The notes under the pieces are model-generated. The model worked only from the letters and a program-made list of their open reading frames with translations, made no database searches and was not told the DNA's origin. From positions 44,014,335 through 44,078,334 of the forward strand of contig CM046003.1 of NCBI GenBank assembly GCA_025175895.1: 64,000 nt of DNA, read 5' to 3'. Shown here piece by piece: positions 25,292 to 36,217 of this stretch. The first letter of the stretch is position 1. Each line of letters opens with the position of its first letter. The position numbers and the translations under genes were made by a program. Origin of the DNA: Wurfbainia villosa (Eukaryota > Streptophyta > Magnoliopsida > Zingiberales > Zingiberaceae).

Positions 25292-25900
25292 TTGGAGGTG
25301 TGGCCGGAGGAAATGCTCTGATATTACTGAGGAGTCGCCAGAAGGTTCGCCGGAAAACTCAGACGCCGGAACCCTAATCGGAGACAAAGAAAACAAACCC
25401 TAAAACGCGTGAACTAGGGCTTGAAACAAGTGAAAAACGTAAGAAGAGAGGCTTATCTATCAAACCTAACACTTTGGGCGGCTGGCACGGCCGAAAGGAT
25501 CGGTCGAAGAAAAGGATGGTGATCGGAGAAGGAGAAGAGAACGAAGGCGCATCGCGTGAAGACGCCGAACCCTAGTGGTTCGGCGTTATATCGATGCGAT
25601 CGGCGTGATGCACCATCGATGTGATCGCGGTTTATTACCGGGTTTAACGAGCCGGCAGTCGACTGATCCGGCTCGACAATCGACTGATGAACCTTACGCG
25701 TGCGTGCTATAGTATCATCGATCGGTGATGTTGCTCATCGATCGGCCCGATGTGCGCATCACTCTCGGCTCGTCGAGCACTTTCGGTGATGACCCTCGGC
25801 CTCGGTGAGCAGTACCATCGGTCGATTGATGTATCCCATCGATCGGTGATGTTGATCGAGTCATGAATCTAGCACTTTCTGATGACATCGTATCGTGCTC
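25292..25900 (-). promoter_or_regulatory. putative captured promoter and 5' UTR
   Basis: On the minus strand, upstream of the ATG, is a CT-rich leader with TTCTCCTTCTCCG, AACCCTAG and TTTTAGGGTTTG motifs, typical of plant nuclear-gene 5' UTRs. Further upstream are CAGTCGACTG (25656-25665), decayed copies of it, and many ATCGATCGG-like repeats (25720-25930), resembling the palindromic region of the LTRs. A clear TATA box is not seen, although GCATCGATATAACG (25586-25599) could serve. Whether it drives transcription is unknown. Confidence 0.4.
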
Positions 25901-26509
25901 TTGTGTTATCGATCGTAATATCGATCGTGATATCGATTTCGATTCTGAAATTCTGAAAATCTCGATTTCTTCATCTAATTAATCCATTTTATCATGTTTA
26001 TTCTTGTATATCGAACATATTGATGTTACACTTACATTCATGTATTCGTTAATGTATTTTAATGTTTTATTTCATTTTTGCAAACATTAACATTCAATGA
26101 TTTCCAAATCCTAACATCTCACCCTTTCTAAGTGTTGAAATACACAATCAAAGGTAAAAGACTTGTTTTGTGAGATGCAATCCATCCTAGACATTCCTTC
26201 CATGCAAACATATGGTAAAACATATGAAGCATGGTGAGTACAAGACATCAAGTTGTGTGACACTTGAGTATCACTCTTGATGTTACTTTTACATGAACTT
26301 TTAAAGTGTGCCAACAATCAAAGTTACACACTATGACCTCTAAATCTAGATTGTGCCAATTTTATTGATTTTCATGTTTTTTAAAAACTATATTGGCACA
26401 TCCTAAAATCCTTTAGGATTAAAGCTCAAATGTTTTTCCAAGGCACCCATAACCTTGAAAACAACCTAAAGTGCCATCTTTACCATGGTTGAGTTAACTA
26501 CTCATCCAA
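25901..26509 (-). other. spacer between gag and the captured gene
   Basis: AT-rich noncoding sequence with no recognised motif apart from ATCGATCGT-like repeats near 25910. It follows the gag stop at 26510. Confidence 0.5.
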
Positions 26510-28180
26510 TCATGGTTGGCACATTCTAATCCATTTAACGTCAATCACGCTCTTTGGAACCCAAAATCTATTTGAGCTCATTGAATTAACTAGGTATTCC
26601 TTAGGGATAACCTCCCTAGATACCTTCCTAATGACCTTTCTAGGCTTATTAGCCTTGGTCATTTTGGTCTTGCCTAGGTTAACCTTAGGGATTGCCTCCC
26701 TAACAACCTTCTTAGTGGCCACCCTAGATTTCTTCGAAACCTTGGCCACTAGGCACAGACCTTGGTCAACTCTAGGGATGATTTCCCCATTGACCTTGGT
26801 CTTCCTAGGCCTAGTTGGTGTTCCATAGTCAAATGGAACACTATGATAAGTCACCTTGGACTTAGGTTTGTGACCCAAACCATTCTTGCCCTTGGTTGAC
26901 TTTTGACTCTTAGGTCCTAGATGTTGACTTTGACTTCTTGACCTAGGAGTTTGACCATTAGACCCTTTAAATTGATTTTGCATAGTGTTGAGGATCTTCT
27001 CAAGTTTTTCAAGCCTTGACCTCAAGGCTTGGTTTTCTAATTCTAATTGCCCAATTTTAGAATTTTGATTTAAATCTTGGGCATTGGACTTTCTTGGCAT
27101 ATGCCTAGTCCATTTTGGATTAAAACCTAGATGTTCTTGTATTTTCTTAATAGATTCCCTAGGTATGGTTTTTCTAGGGACATTAGTCCCAAATTTCTCC
27201 TTATTACTAAAATGGACACTTTTAGCTCCTAAGAAAAAACATTTATTCCTATTAGCATGCTTTTCATAAATTGCAGGAGAATTTAAATTCCTAGCATGCT
27301 TTTTAACATTTAAATTAGAAGATGCACTACTAAAATGTACCTTAGGGTTAGCCTTAGCTCCCCCTACTTGTGATGCTTCTTCTTGGGTCTTTTTCCTCCC
27401 CCTAGAGCATTGGCTTCTAAAATGCCCCTTTTGATGGCACTTGAAGCATATAATATGCTCCTTGCTCTTTTGACTTGGGGAATCGGCATCCTTTGACTTT
27501 TGTTGACTTTTGGGCGCCGGAGAGGCTTTCCTAACCTTCTTTGGGCATTTGCTCTTGTAATGCCCATACTCCCTACACTCAAATCACATTATATGATTTT
27601 TATTTGAAATTAAAGTGTTTGAGTTACCTAGGGTGGTGGTAGGTGCTGGAGTTGAATTTTGAGCTTCCTCATCTTGATCGGATGTTGAAGGCTCTTCTTG
27701 AGGTTGCTTCGGTGTAGAGGATGGTCTCTCCTCCTCAATCCTAGAAGTAGATGCTTCTTCCACCTCTTCTACTTCTTCTTTCTCCGATTCGGAAGTTGAC
27801 TCCATCTCAACTTCCGATTCCTCACTTTCACTTGAGGATGAACTCTCCTCATGGAGTCTTGCCAATTTTCTCCATAGCTCCTTGGCATACTTGTAATCCC
27901 CTAGCTTGCACAAAACATCATTAGGAATTAAATCTTCCAAAAGTTTCATTACCTTAACTTCGGTCTTAAGCTTTTGGCGTTGCTCTTGGGTCCACTTTTT
28001 TAATTTTAGGATATTCCCCTTCTTATCCCTAGGGGGTTCAAGGCCTTCAACAAGGATGAACCAATCCTCTATGTTCATCATCAAGAATGTTTCCATTCTT
28101 GCTCTCCACACCGGAAAATCTTCTGGATCATATGGAGGTGGAGTATTGATATCCCATCCAAGTTTGTCTTGGAATTCCAT
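26510..28180 (-). pseudogene. SIRE-type gag, one nonsense codon
   Basis: One frame of 557 codons from ATG at 28180 to the stop at 26510, interrupted only by TGA at 27586-27584. The N-terminal gag domain (PEDFPVWRARMETFL onward) is followed by a Ser/Glu-rich acidic linker, then two CCHC knuckles. In the first, TGA replaces the codon for the first cysteine, leaving FECREYGHYKSKC. The second is complete (CFKCHQKGHFRSQC, about 27450-27405). A leucine-rich coiled coil (KIGQLELENQALRSRLEKLE) and a basic tail ending NRFWVPKS follow, as in other SIRE-type gags. Gag would form the particle and bind RNA. A shorter product ending before the knuckles is what the sequence encodes unless TGA is read through or is an error. 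Confidence 0.88.
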
Positions 28181-28234
28181 CTTCTACCCTCTAGCGTCTT
28201 GCTCCCGGTTGTTAATCCGTTGAAGAGCCACCGA

Positions 28235-28246
28235 GCTCTGATACCA
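28235..28246 (-). other. PBS of the captured-gene element
   Basis: TGGTATCAGAGC on the minus strand, two bases after the LTR end, a perfect core match to the initiator tRNA-Met complement. Confidence 0.9.
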
Positions 28247-28248
28247 CT

Positions 28249-29617
28249 TGTTGGGAATATTGTAACGGCTAGAGGGGGTGAATAGCATCAATGGAATTCT
28301 TTCGCGTTTGTTTCTACAATTTCGTTAGCGCAACGGAAATAGAAAAGTAATAACGATAACAAAATGCACAACACGCTAACACAACGATATAACGTGGTTC
28401 GGAACCACACGGTTCCTACTCCATGGATCGAGCTCTACGAGCTCTAGTGATGCACATGCAACCACTAATAAACACTCCTTCTCGGAACAATCCGGAGGCG
28501 GAGAAACCTCGTACAATAATGATTACAACAATAATCAATTAGATACAAGCAAATACAATATGAAATACAAATGCAAGTAAAGGAAAAACACTTTACAAGA
28601 GCTTTGGATTGCTTGATCTTTGATTGCCTTGAACTAGCTTTGAAGGACTGGAAAGCACCAACTTCGCCCTTCAATTTCGCCCAAGAAAATTGCTATCTTT
28701 TCCTCCATCACAAGCTCCTTATATAGCTTCAACCTGTGCTGGAAAAGGTTGATCAGTCGAGTGATCGGGACCATCAGTCGACTGATCACACTGTTGCTGT
28801 GAGACAACGATGTAATCCACGCTGGAAAAATCCAACGGCTAGGACATCAGTCGACTGATCATGACCATCAGTCGACTGATGAGCCATCACTCGACTGCTC
28901 GTCTCAGCAGTCGAGTGAGACTCCATTCTGTGGCCGAAAATCCGAGCATCAGTCGACTGATCACATAATCAGTCGACTGCTCATCACGATCGGCCTTGCG
29001 GCCGATCTAGGCCACTTCCCGCAGTCAAACCCTAGTTGACTTGGTCCAGTCGACTGCCACATGGCATCAGTCAATTGACACACCTCAATTATGAGGTTTT
29101 AACCCAAGTATGGTTCCCCCATACTTGCTAGACCACCCTTAACCTAGACCTAAGCCTTCTAGCCACCTCCATCAGCCTCACGTCTCTCGGATCCCTCCAA
29201 GTCATCCATGACTTGTTCATCCATCGCGCTAGCCTTCAGGTGCTTCCATCGGCTATGTCATGCTAACGGTGTCTACACCGCCAAGGCACATTGGTCTTAC
29301 GCCGCCAAGACTCCGCTTGGACTTTACGCCGCCAATCATTGGACTTATGCTGCCAAGACTCCCGCTTGGACTTTACGCCGCCAATATCAAACCCTTGGAC
29401 TTCTCAAATGCCAAGACTCAAGCTTGGACTTTCCCTTGCCAACCCATGTTGGACTTTTCATGCCAAGACCCATGCTTGGACTTTCCATGCCAAGTACCCA
29501 TGACTTGGACTTTCCCATGACAATTACATTGTCATATGTTTTTGTCGAAACATCAAAACATCACTCAAGTCAAACTCAAGTCCTGGTCAATCGTGACCTG
29601 GGCCGATTGCACCAACA
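28249..29617 (-). repeat. 5' LTR of the captured-gene element
   Basis: 1,369 bp, TGTTGGGAAT to CACCAACA on the plus strand. U3 has imperfect repeats of CTTGGACTTTCC and GCCAAGAC (29285-29515), followed in transcription order by the palindrome cluster and the TATA motif. It is nearly identical to 20924-22289 outside the palindromes. Confidence 0.93.
28720..28979 (-). promoter_or_regulatory. LTR core promoter with CAGTCGACTG cluster
   Basis: TATATA (28720-28725) is preceded, in transcription order, by five perfect CAGTCGACTG palindromes at 28970-28979, 28950-28959, 28869-28878, 28848-28857 and 28775-28784, plus one copy with a single change (28754-28763). Most sit in the longer palindrome ATCAGTCGACTGAT. 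The position suggests a U3 enhancer; this is inference. Confidence 0.6.
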
Positions 29618-29622
29618 GAGAG

Positions 29623-30147
29623 TATGTACTTTGAAGACTCAGTTGAAGACTATGGATGATGCTTTCGAGAGGATGATCCACAACCTTGAAAGCCAAGATC
29701 ATCGCAGAAGATTGGGTTATCACGTCAGCAGCGATCTACTACCTCAAACCTTTGATACTTCCAGCCGAGAGAAGCAAGTTACTCAGTAGTATCAGTAGAA
29801 GACATCTCAGAAGATTCAGACATCCAGACGACAACAACTGTTACCTTCCCAGGCGTGGTTATGATTTATACAGAGGAGAGAGAGTATACGACGATGGTCG
29901 TATCTATGCTGTATTCTTCAGACACAGTTATACTATTTGTAGAGTTGGAACATGCTACGATGTTGGCAGTTCTTCAGTATTTTATAGCTGGATGTGTACT
30001 CTTTGCCAGTACAACAGTGTTTGTCATCTCCATTGCAGTCATTTTGGGTATTGCATCTCAGTTCAGCGGTTGATTTCAGTTTCTCCATGGCAAACTTTTA
30101 CAGTTACTTGAGCTCAGTCGTCAAGAATAGATGTTGGGCGAGTTTAC
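29623..30147 (+). other. C2 gag/protease remnant
   Basis: Decayed sequence ending in codons for RVY (GGCGAGTTTAC). With the sequence after the next insertion (ATGATTACTCGAGAAGAA) this matches the conserved chromovirus motif of the type RVYAxTREE between gag and protease. The solo LTR inserted inside that motif. Confidence 0.7.
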
Positions 30148-31575
30148 AATAGGGGACCGTTGGAACGCTAGAGGGGGGGTGAATAGCATCGTGCTATGCG
30201 TCGATAGAATTCGTTCGCATTCGTCTCTACAAAACTCGTTATGCGCAGCGGAATAATAATAATAATAGCAATAACGAAATAAGACAATCACACAAACACA
30301 ATTGTTTAACGTGGTTCGGAACCTCAAGGTTCCTACTCCACGGATCGAGCTCTAAAGAGTTCTAGTGATGCACATGCAACCACTAATCAATAACTCATTC
30401 TTGACACAAGTCGGAGGCGGAGAAACCCCTTACAAAAGTTTACAATAATAAACTAAATACAACAAGTAAATACAATATAAAATACAACAATAGATGCAAA
30501 GAATACTTTACACAGAGCTCTTTTGAATGCTTGCTTGCTAGGTTGATTGAGTAGCACTTGGAGACCCTGAATTGCAGCAGCAACTCGCCCCAAATCAACT
30601 AAAAGAACCTTTCTTTTTCCTTCATCATGAGCTCCATTTAAAGCTTCAACCTGTGCTGGAAAACGCCGATCAGTCGACTGTTGCCACTGTTGTCATGAGA
30701 CAATGGCTAGATCCACGGTGGAAAAATCCAACAGATCCACCATCAGTCGACTGATCATGACCATCAGTCGACTGTTGAATCCATCACTCGACCATCGATC
30801 GCGCGAATGAGTGAGACTCCATTTTCAGCAAACATCGAGCATCGGTCGGACCGATCACATGATCGATCATCGCTCGATCAATCGATCGCTTGCCCACCTA
30901 TGGCCAACTTTTCGCAGTCAAACCTTAGTTGATTCTCTCAAAAATGAGGTTTTAGCCCAAGTATGGTTCCCCCATACTTGCTAGACCACCCTTACCTAGA
31001 CCTAAGCCTTCTAGCCACCTCCATCAGCCTCATGCCTCTTGGATCCCTCCATCCATGACTTGTTCATCCATCGTGCTAGCCTTTAGGTGCTTCCATCAGC
31101 TATGTCATGCTAACGGTGTTTACACCACCAAGGCACATTGGACTTACGCCGCCAAGACTCCGCTTGGACTTTACGCCGCCAACTATTGGACTTATGCTGC
31201 CAAGACTCCCGCGTGGACTTTACGCCACCAATATCAATCCCCTTGGACTTCTCAAATGCCAAGACTCAAACTTGAACTTTCCCTTGCCAACCCATGATGA
31301 ACTTTCCATGCCAAGACCCATGATTGGACTTTTCCTTGCCAAGACCCATGCTTGGACTTTCCTTGCCAACCCATGTTGGACTTTCCATTTGCCAAGACCC
31401 ATGCTTGGACTTTCCCAAATGCCAAGTGTCCCACTTGGACTTTCCATGCCAAGTACCCAAGACTTGGACTTTCCCTTGACAATCACATTGTCATGTGTTT
31501 TTGTCGAACATCAAAACATCTCTCGAGTCAAGCTCGAGTCCTGGTCAATCGTGACCTGGGCCGATTGCACCAACA
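30148..31575 (-). mobile_element. second SIRE-type solo LTR
   Basis: 1,428 bp with TSDs TTTAC (30143-30147 and 31576-31580). The left end reads AATAGGGGACCGTTGG where the solo LTR at 8034 reads TGTAGGGTCGATGTTGG, so the terminal TG has mutated. The right end is GATTGCACCAACA. U3 holds several imperfect repeats of CTTGGACTTTCC (31240-31480). Three palindromes CAGTCGACTG (30671-30680, 30744-30753, 30765-30774) lie upstream of a TTTAAA motif (30637-30642). Confidence 0.88.
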
Positions 31576-33655
31576 TTTACATGATTACTCGAGAAGAAGT
31601 ATAGAAGACCGAAGAAGTGGTCATTCGGGGTGTTACTTTTAGGTTACCCTAGTTGCTGGTGTATCGAGAGATACAGGTAGTTTACAGGTGTCTTTATCTT
31701 GAACGTTCTTAGATAGGATTAGAAGGGTTCCTATCGACTTGTGGGTTGGTGATTTTTCTCTACCGTCAGGTGAGATATAGATCAACAACCAAGAAGTCAA
31801 GGGATACCCTTAGCCTTTGCTAGGCATACCTCTACTATAGACATATCCTTATGGATAGTTAAAATTTTGGAATGTTGGTATAACATGTCTCTCGAATGTG
31901 CATATAATCCGAGAGTAATCGGATGTAGTTTTGGATGAACTTCCGAGTTTGCCACTGCATGGACAAGTGGAATATGCGATTGGGGGTGATTTCGAAAATA
32001 GTTCCGATATTGAAGACCTCATACCAGGAGATGATTTTATTGGTATCAGTGTTGCTAAACACTGTGGGATCGGAAGAACATAAGTTGCGATTATAGAAGG
32101 TGTTGGATGGAATATTTATCCATCCCGGTATTTCTCTTGAGAGGATCCGGAACTCTTTGTTACAAGAGAGATAGACCTTTGAGGTTATGCATCGATTATC
32201 GATGATTGAGATGTAGTAGTTGTTGAGAATGAGTATCCTTCGTTGTGGATAGATGATCTATTTAGATTAGTTAAAGGACACCTGTGTATACTCTAGGATT
32301 GATTTATGATTGGTGTGTTGATATTGTAGTGACTTGGTGTCATACAATTATCATTATTGGTATGATGATTGATATATCATCAACTTAGAGTAAACAGAAT
32401 GCAGGTGTGTAGAAGACGATATTTCATACTTGGTATGAATTTTATGAGTTGTTGATAATGTTGTTAGGCTTATCAACGATTTAGTCATTCATGGATTTGA
32501 GGAATCAAGTACTCTTGGAGTATTTAAGATCGATTGTCATCATATTTGTGGAGGATATATTTATGGATATATCCATAATCTTAAGGGAAGTTGTGGTATT
32601 CCTAGATTGATTTGGTATTTACCATAGATGTTGATAAGATGTTACTAGCATTATCATACCGCTGATTTGTTGGACCAAGAAGGTGATGGAAATCACATGG
32701 TCGGAAGCTTGGGAAGCTAGGTTTCAAGACCTAGATGGTGGTTGACTTTTGCGTCAGTGTTAGTTAATCTGTCCGATGTGGATGGAAGGGTATTGTACGT
32801 AGATGCATCATTTCAGGGATTAGGAGAGATCCCGATGCAGTTGGATGAGACGTATATTATGTGTACGCTAGTTGAGAAACTAGCGAGATTGGTCATTATA
32901 GTCTTCCAGTTACTTCTAGTTCTGTGTGACAGAGTAGATTTTGGACATTAGATTGATTTCTCTTGTGAGAAAGGAATTATCCATCTCCGAAGAGAATAGT
33001 GGGTTACAGAGTTGTATTTCGATTTAGGGAGAGTTGTTCAGAAGACTCTTCATTCGAGATTGGTGATTATTCGGAATGGATCCGAAAATAGTGAGTGATG
33101 GAACTTTCTTGGTGGTAGAACGACATGTGGAACATGGTTGAGTTCGTAGTTCGATATTGGGTGGGCCAACAAGTAAAGGTGGAATATTGGTGACCAGTAG
33201 GGTTACGTACCGTGATGGAAGTGGTAGTCTAGTACGATGGACAATGTTGGGAGATTATCTAGGATTCGGAAAGGACTTGATAGGATTTGGGTAATCAATG
33301 ATCGATTTGCTAGGTCCGCTCATTTTCTTTCGAGTCATAAGATGGATTTCGTTGGATCGTTGGATGGAATTATATCCATGGAGTATCCTTGAGTATCATT
33401 TCTGATAGTGATTCATGATTTATCTTACGATTTTGTCAAGGTCTTCAACATGTCATGGTCATAGAGCTCCACTCTGGTACAACTATTTACCTTTTAATAG
33501 GTCGGTTGAGAGTGTATATATGAGCTAGAATATAATATTCGAGCTCAGTACCCCATTTTGTCACTTGAAGTGTGTGACTTTTCTTCGAATACTTGAGATG
33601 ATTATGGTGACATCTCGTACTCATATATGAGTCAGAAATTTGGGGACCAAATTTT
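31576..33655 (+). pseudogene. C2 chromovirus pol remnant
   Basis: Heavily decayed, but motifs survive in order. TREE (about 31590) is followed by DELPSLPLHGQVEYAI (near 31938), the region preceding gypsy RT. LRLCIDYR (near 32176) and EYPSLWIDDLF (near 32230) belong to RT, LYVDASFQGLG (near 32790) to RNase H, and IWVINDRFARSAHFL (near 33285) to integrase. A final stretch, AATTTGGGGACCAAATTTT (about 33638-33656), is typical of the end of such elements, just before the polypurine tract. The RT catalytic box is not readable. Many codons show apparent G-to-A or C-to-T changes. Confidence 0.82.
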
Positions 33656-34914
33656 TATTAGTGGGGGAGAATATAAAATACGAAAAAAAAAACCTCTATG
33701 GAATTTTACAGATATTTTAGAGAGTAATTTGGATTGGTTTTGATTAAAGGGTTAATTGAAGAAATTAACTTAGTATCAAAACTTAGGTGATGGCTTAAAT
33801 AAAAGGATCCGAACCCGATTTCCTTCTCCTTAAGCCCAACCTGCATCTGCCGACCCATTTCTATTCCTTTCGCGATTTCTTCTTCTCCACCATTTCTCCC
33901 GATTCGAGTAGTTCCCCATCACGACCTTACTTCACCGCGCTCGATCGCAGCCCTCCGCCGCCAGCTGAGCTCGACTCGTTGGTCACCAGCCCCACCGGAG
34001 CTCTCTGTTGTCGCCCTCCAGCTGGCATGCATCCCTATCTTCTCGCTCGTCGACCGCCACGAGCCCTCTAGCAGATGTGTAGTCGCCTTTTCATCACCAA
34101 AGCATAGCTTGCTATCGTCGTCGGCCCTGCTCACCGCGACAACGATCTACCATCGCCGATGCTCGAGCTCAGCTCGTCGTCGCCTCTCCTCTTCTGTCGT
34201 TTCATCATCGACACAAGTGTTGCAATCTGTTTAGTTTGGGTTAAATTGTTGATTTCCCTTAGAGCTAGCTGTGGATTCTTTGTTTTAGCTCGGATCGGTG
34301 GTTTGAGTAGTGGTTAGGAGCTTGGATTTCTTCGGTGAATAGAGGACGAGGGAAGGTGCTGTCGGTGAAGATTTGGCCGGTAAGTGTTGTTTATCCCTTT
34401 TGTTTCATCTATAAATTGATGTGTGATTTGTGGTATGAGATGATCTTGTCCAATGAGTTTGATATAGGGTGTGAATGTTGATTTATGTGTCGGATGTGGG
34501 TGGAAGAAGGAGGCAGATCGGATTCGTTTGATGTCTGTTCTTAGAGTGATTGTCATCGACCGATGGTCTTCAAGGGGTAGCGGATCATTGTAGGAAGAAA
34601 GGGCAGCAACATATCCGGTGAACTGAACTTTATAGGTGATAGGATTGGCTGGAGAAATTCAATTCGAGTATAACTCTATTTTACTCTTTATCTTGTTCTG
34701 TTTGTGGCGCTCCAGAGTTGTGTCGTGGAGTGAAGGGCAGAGGAGGAGGTATGAGATGTATCCTGCTCGATGGGTTTGAATTGGGTTATGATGGATTGGA
34801 TTGGGATAATCGAGTTTTAACTCGTAGACGAGTGAAGGATAAGAATATAGAATGAATTAGTGTTTAGTTCGTATAATTATCGGAGACTTGTACTTAACCA
34901 TAATTTGTTATTAT

Positions 34915-36154
34915 TGTTAGGGTAATCTCTTGTCATGATAAGGTTTTGATGTGTGTGGCAAAGGGTTTAAGTTAGGTTGGTATTGTTATTTGATATGTGT
35001 GTTGGAGTCTTGCAGGACTTAGTAATTCGCACATGGAGCCTTGGCGGGTTCACCCTCACAACCTCGATCCTTGAGTCGGTGAAGGATGACTTTGCGGAAG
35101 CCATACGCTTGGAGCATCTGAGGGACCGCCGGACGAGATGACTTGAAGTGAAGCCAAGGAAGCAGACTTCAGAGGCAAGAGATGCGAAGGAGCATTGCAG
35201 AGTCGTGCGCTTGATGCTGCCGAGGGACGTGGCCGCGAACGAAGAGAGCTTCGGCGAGGGACTTCGAGTGAGATGAGAGAATGAGTGAAATGTAAGTAGC
35301 TCATTAGGTGAACTTGGCCGAATGGCTGAGTGTCGGAGACTTGACCGCAAGGGTTAAGGTTTACCCGACCGCCGGAAGCTCAAACTTATGTTAAGTTTGA
35401 GTTTCACACGGCACCAGTCGACTGCCATGTAATGGCAGTCGACTGCTCTGAGTCGAGTGTGTTCGACTGGTATCCGACTGATGGGTTTATGCCCAGCAGT
35501 CGACTGCCATGGAATGGCAGTCGACTGCCAGAGGATGTCGCGGGCACAGAACCGCTCGTAGCCGACTGGGCAGTCGACTACGAAGGCAGCAGTCGACTGG
35601 TGAGGACCATCAGTCGACTGCCAAGTGTTCCGTTGGACTACAACGGTCGGGATCCGACGTGTTCGGAGGCCGTTGGAGTGGCGGCAGTCGACTGCCAAAG
35701 GGCAGCAGTCGACTGGTGGCGGCCAACGGGAAGAAAATCTTCCTCTCTATAAAAAGAGAGGGAGTGGGACTTTGGGAGGTTAATGCTTGAGCTCTAAACT
35801 TCTCCCAAAGTGCCATACACGATTCCTTACTCTTCTACTTGTTCTAATCTCTATTCTATTGTAGAAGAGTGATCCTTGTGTAAAAGAGGTTACCTCCACC
35901 TAGCTTTGTGCAAAGGAGAGATCTAGTGGATAGATTGCGGAGTGATTCACCGTGGACAAATCGGACCGTGGATTAGCGGCGTAGCCATGAACCACGTTAC
36001 ATCTTGTGTTTGTATTTCTTGTCTATCTTTTGTGTTGTCTTTATTTGTATTTGTATATTCCGCTTGCGCTAACGCTTTGTAGACGAGAGAATTCCGACAT
36101 CCATCATAAGAGGGCTATTCACCCCCCCTCTAGCCGGCCAATCGATCCCCAACA
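34915..36154 (+). repeat. 5' LTR of the gag-only element
   Basis: 1,240 bp, TGTTAGGGTA to CCCCAACA. It carries eight perfect CAGTCGACTG palindromes upstream of TATAAAAA. Open frames on both strands around 35350-35820 are by-products of the repeated palindrome. Confidence 0.94.
35415..35755 (+). promoter_or_regulatory. palindrome cluster and TATA box
   Basis: Perfect CAGTCGACTG copies at 35415, 35436, 35497, 35518, 35590, 35611, 35685 and 35706 (start positions) precede TATAAAAA (35748-35755). Additional decayed copies lie among them. The 3' LTR keeps five perfect copies (39682, 39764, 39853, 39927, 39948) and TATAAAAA at 39990-39997. Confidence 0.65.
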
Positions 36155-36156
36155 AG

Positions 36157-36168
36157 TGGTATCAGAGC
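36157..36168 (+). other. PBS of the gag-only element
   Basis: TGGTATCAGAGC, two bases after the LTR end, matches the initiator tRNA-Met complement. Confidence 0.92.
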
Positions 36169-36217
36169 AAGGTTGCTTGTCACCGGACTAACCGCCGCAA
36201 TAAGCTCTACATCAAAA

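Larger units (their letters stand above)
20924..29617 (-). mobile_element. non-autonomous SIRE-type gag element with a captured gene
   Basis: 8,694 bp with LTRs 20924-22289 and 28249-29617, perfect TSDs GAGAG (20919-20923 and 29618-29622), PBS (28235-28246) and a polypurine tract (22290-22304). In transcription order it holds gag (28180-26510), a spacer, a gene-like unit with an intron (25291-24017) and a 1.7-kb tail. No protease, integrase, RT or RNase H motif is visible, so it would rely on another element's enzymes. The CAAAAAGAGGGAGATT tract and the gag type place it with SIRE-like copia elements; this lineage call is by motif only. Confidence 0.93.

Noticed and set aside
35354..35820. 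overlapping frames on both strands rich in QSTD- and SRL-like repeats
   Set aside because: They are translations of the CAGTCGACTG palindrome cluster in LTR U3; no protein function is supported.
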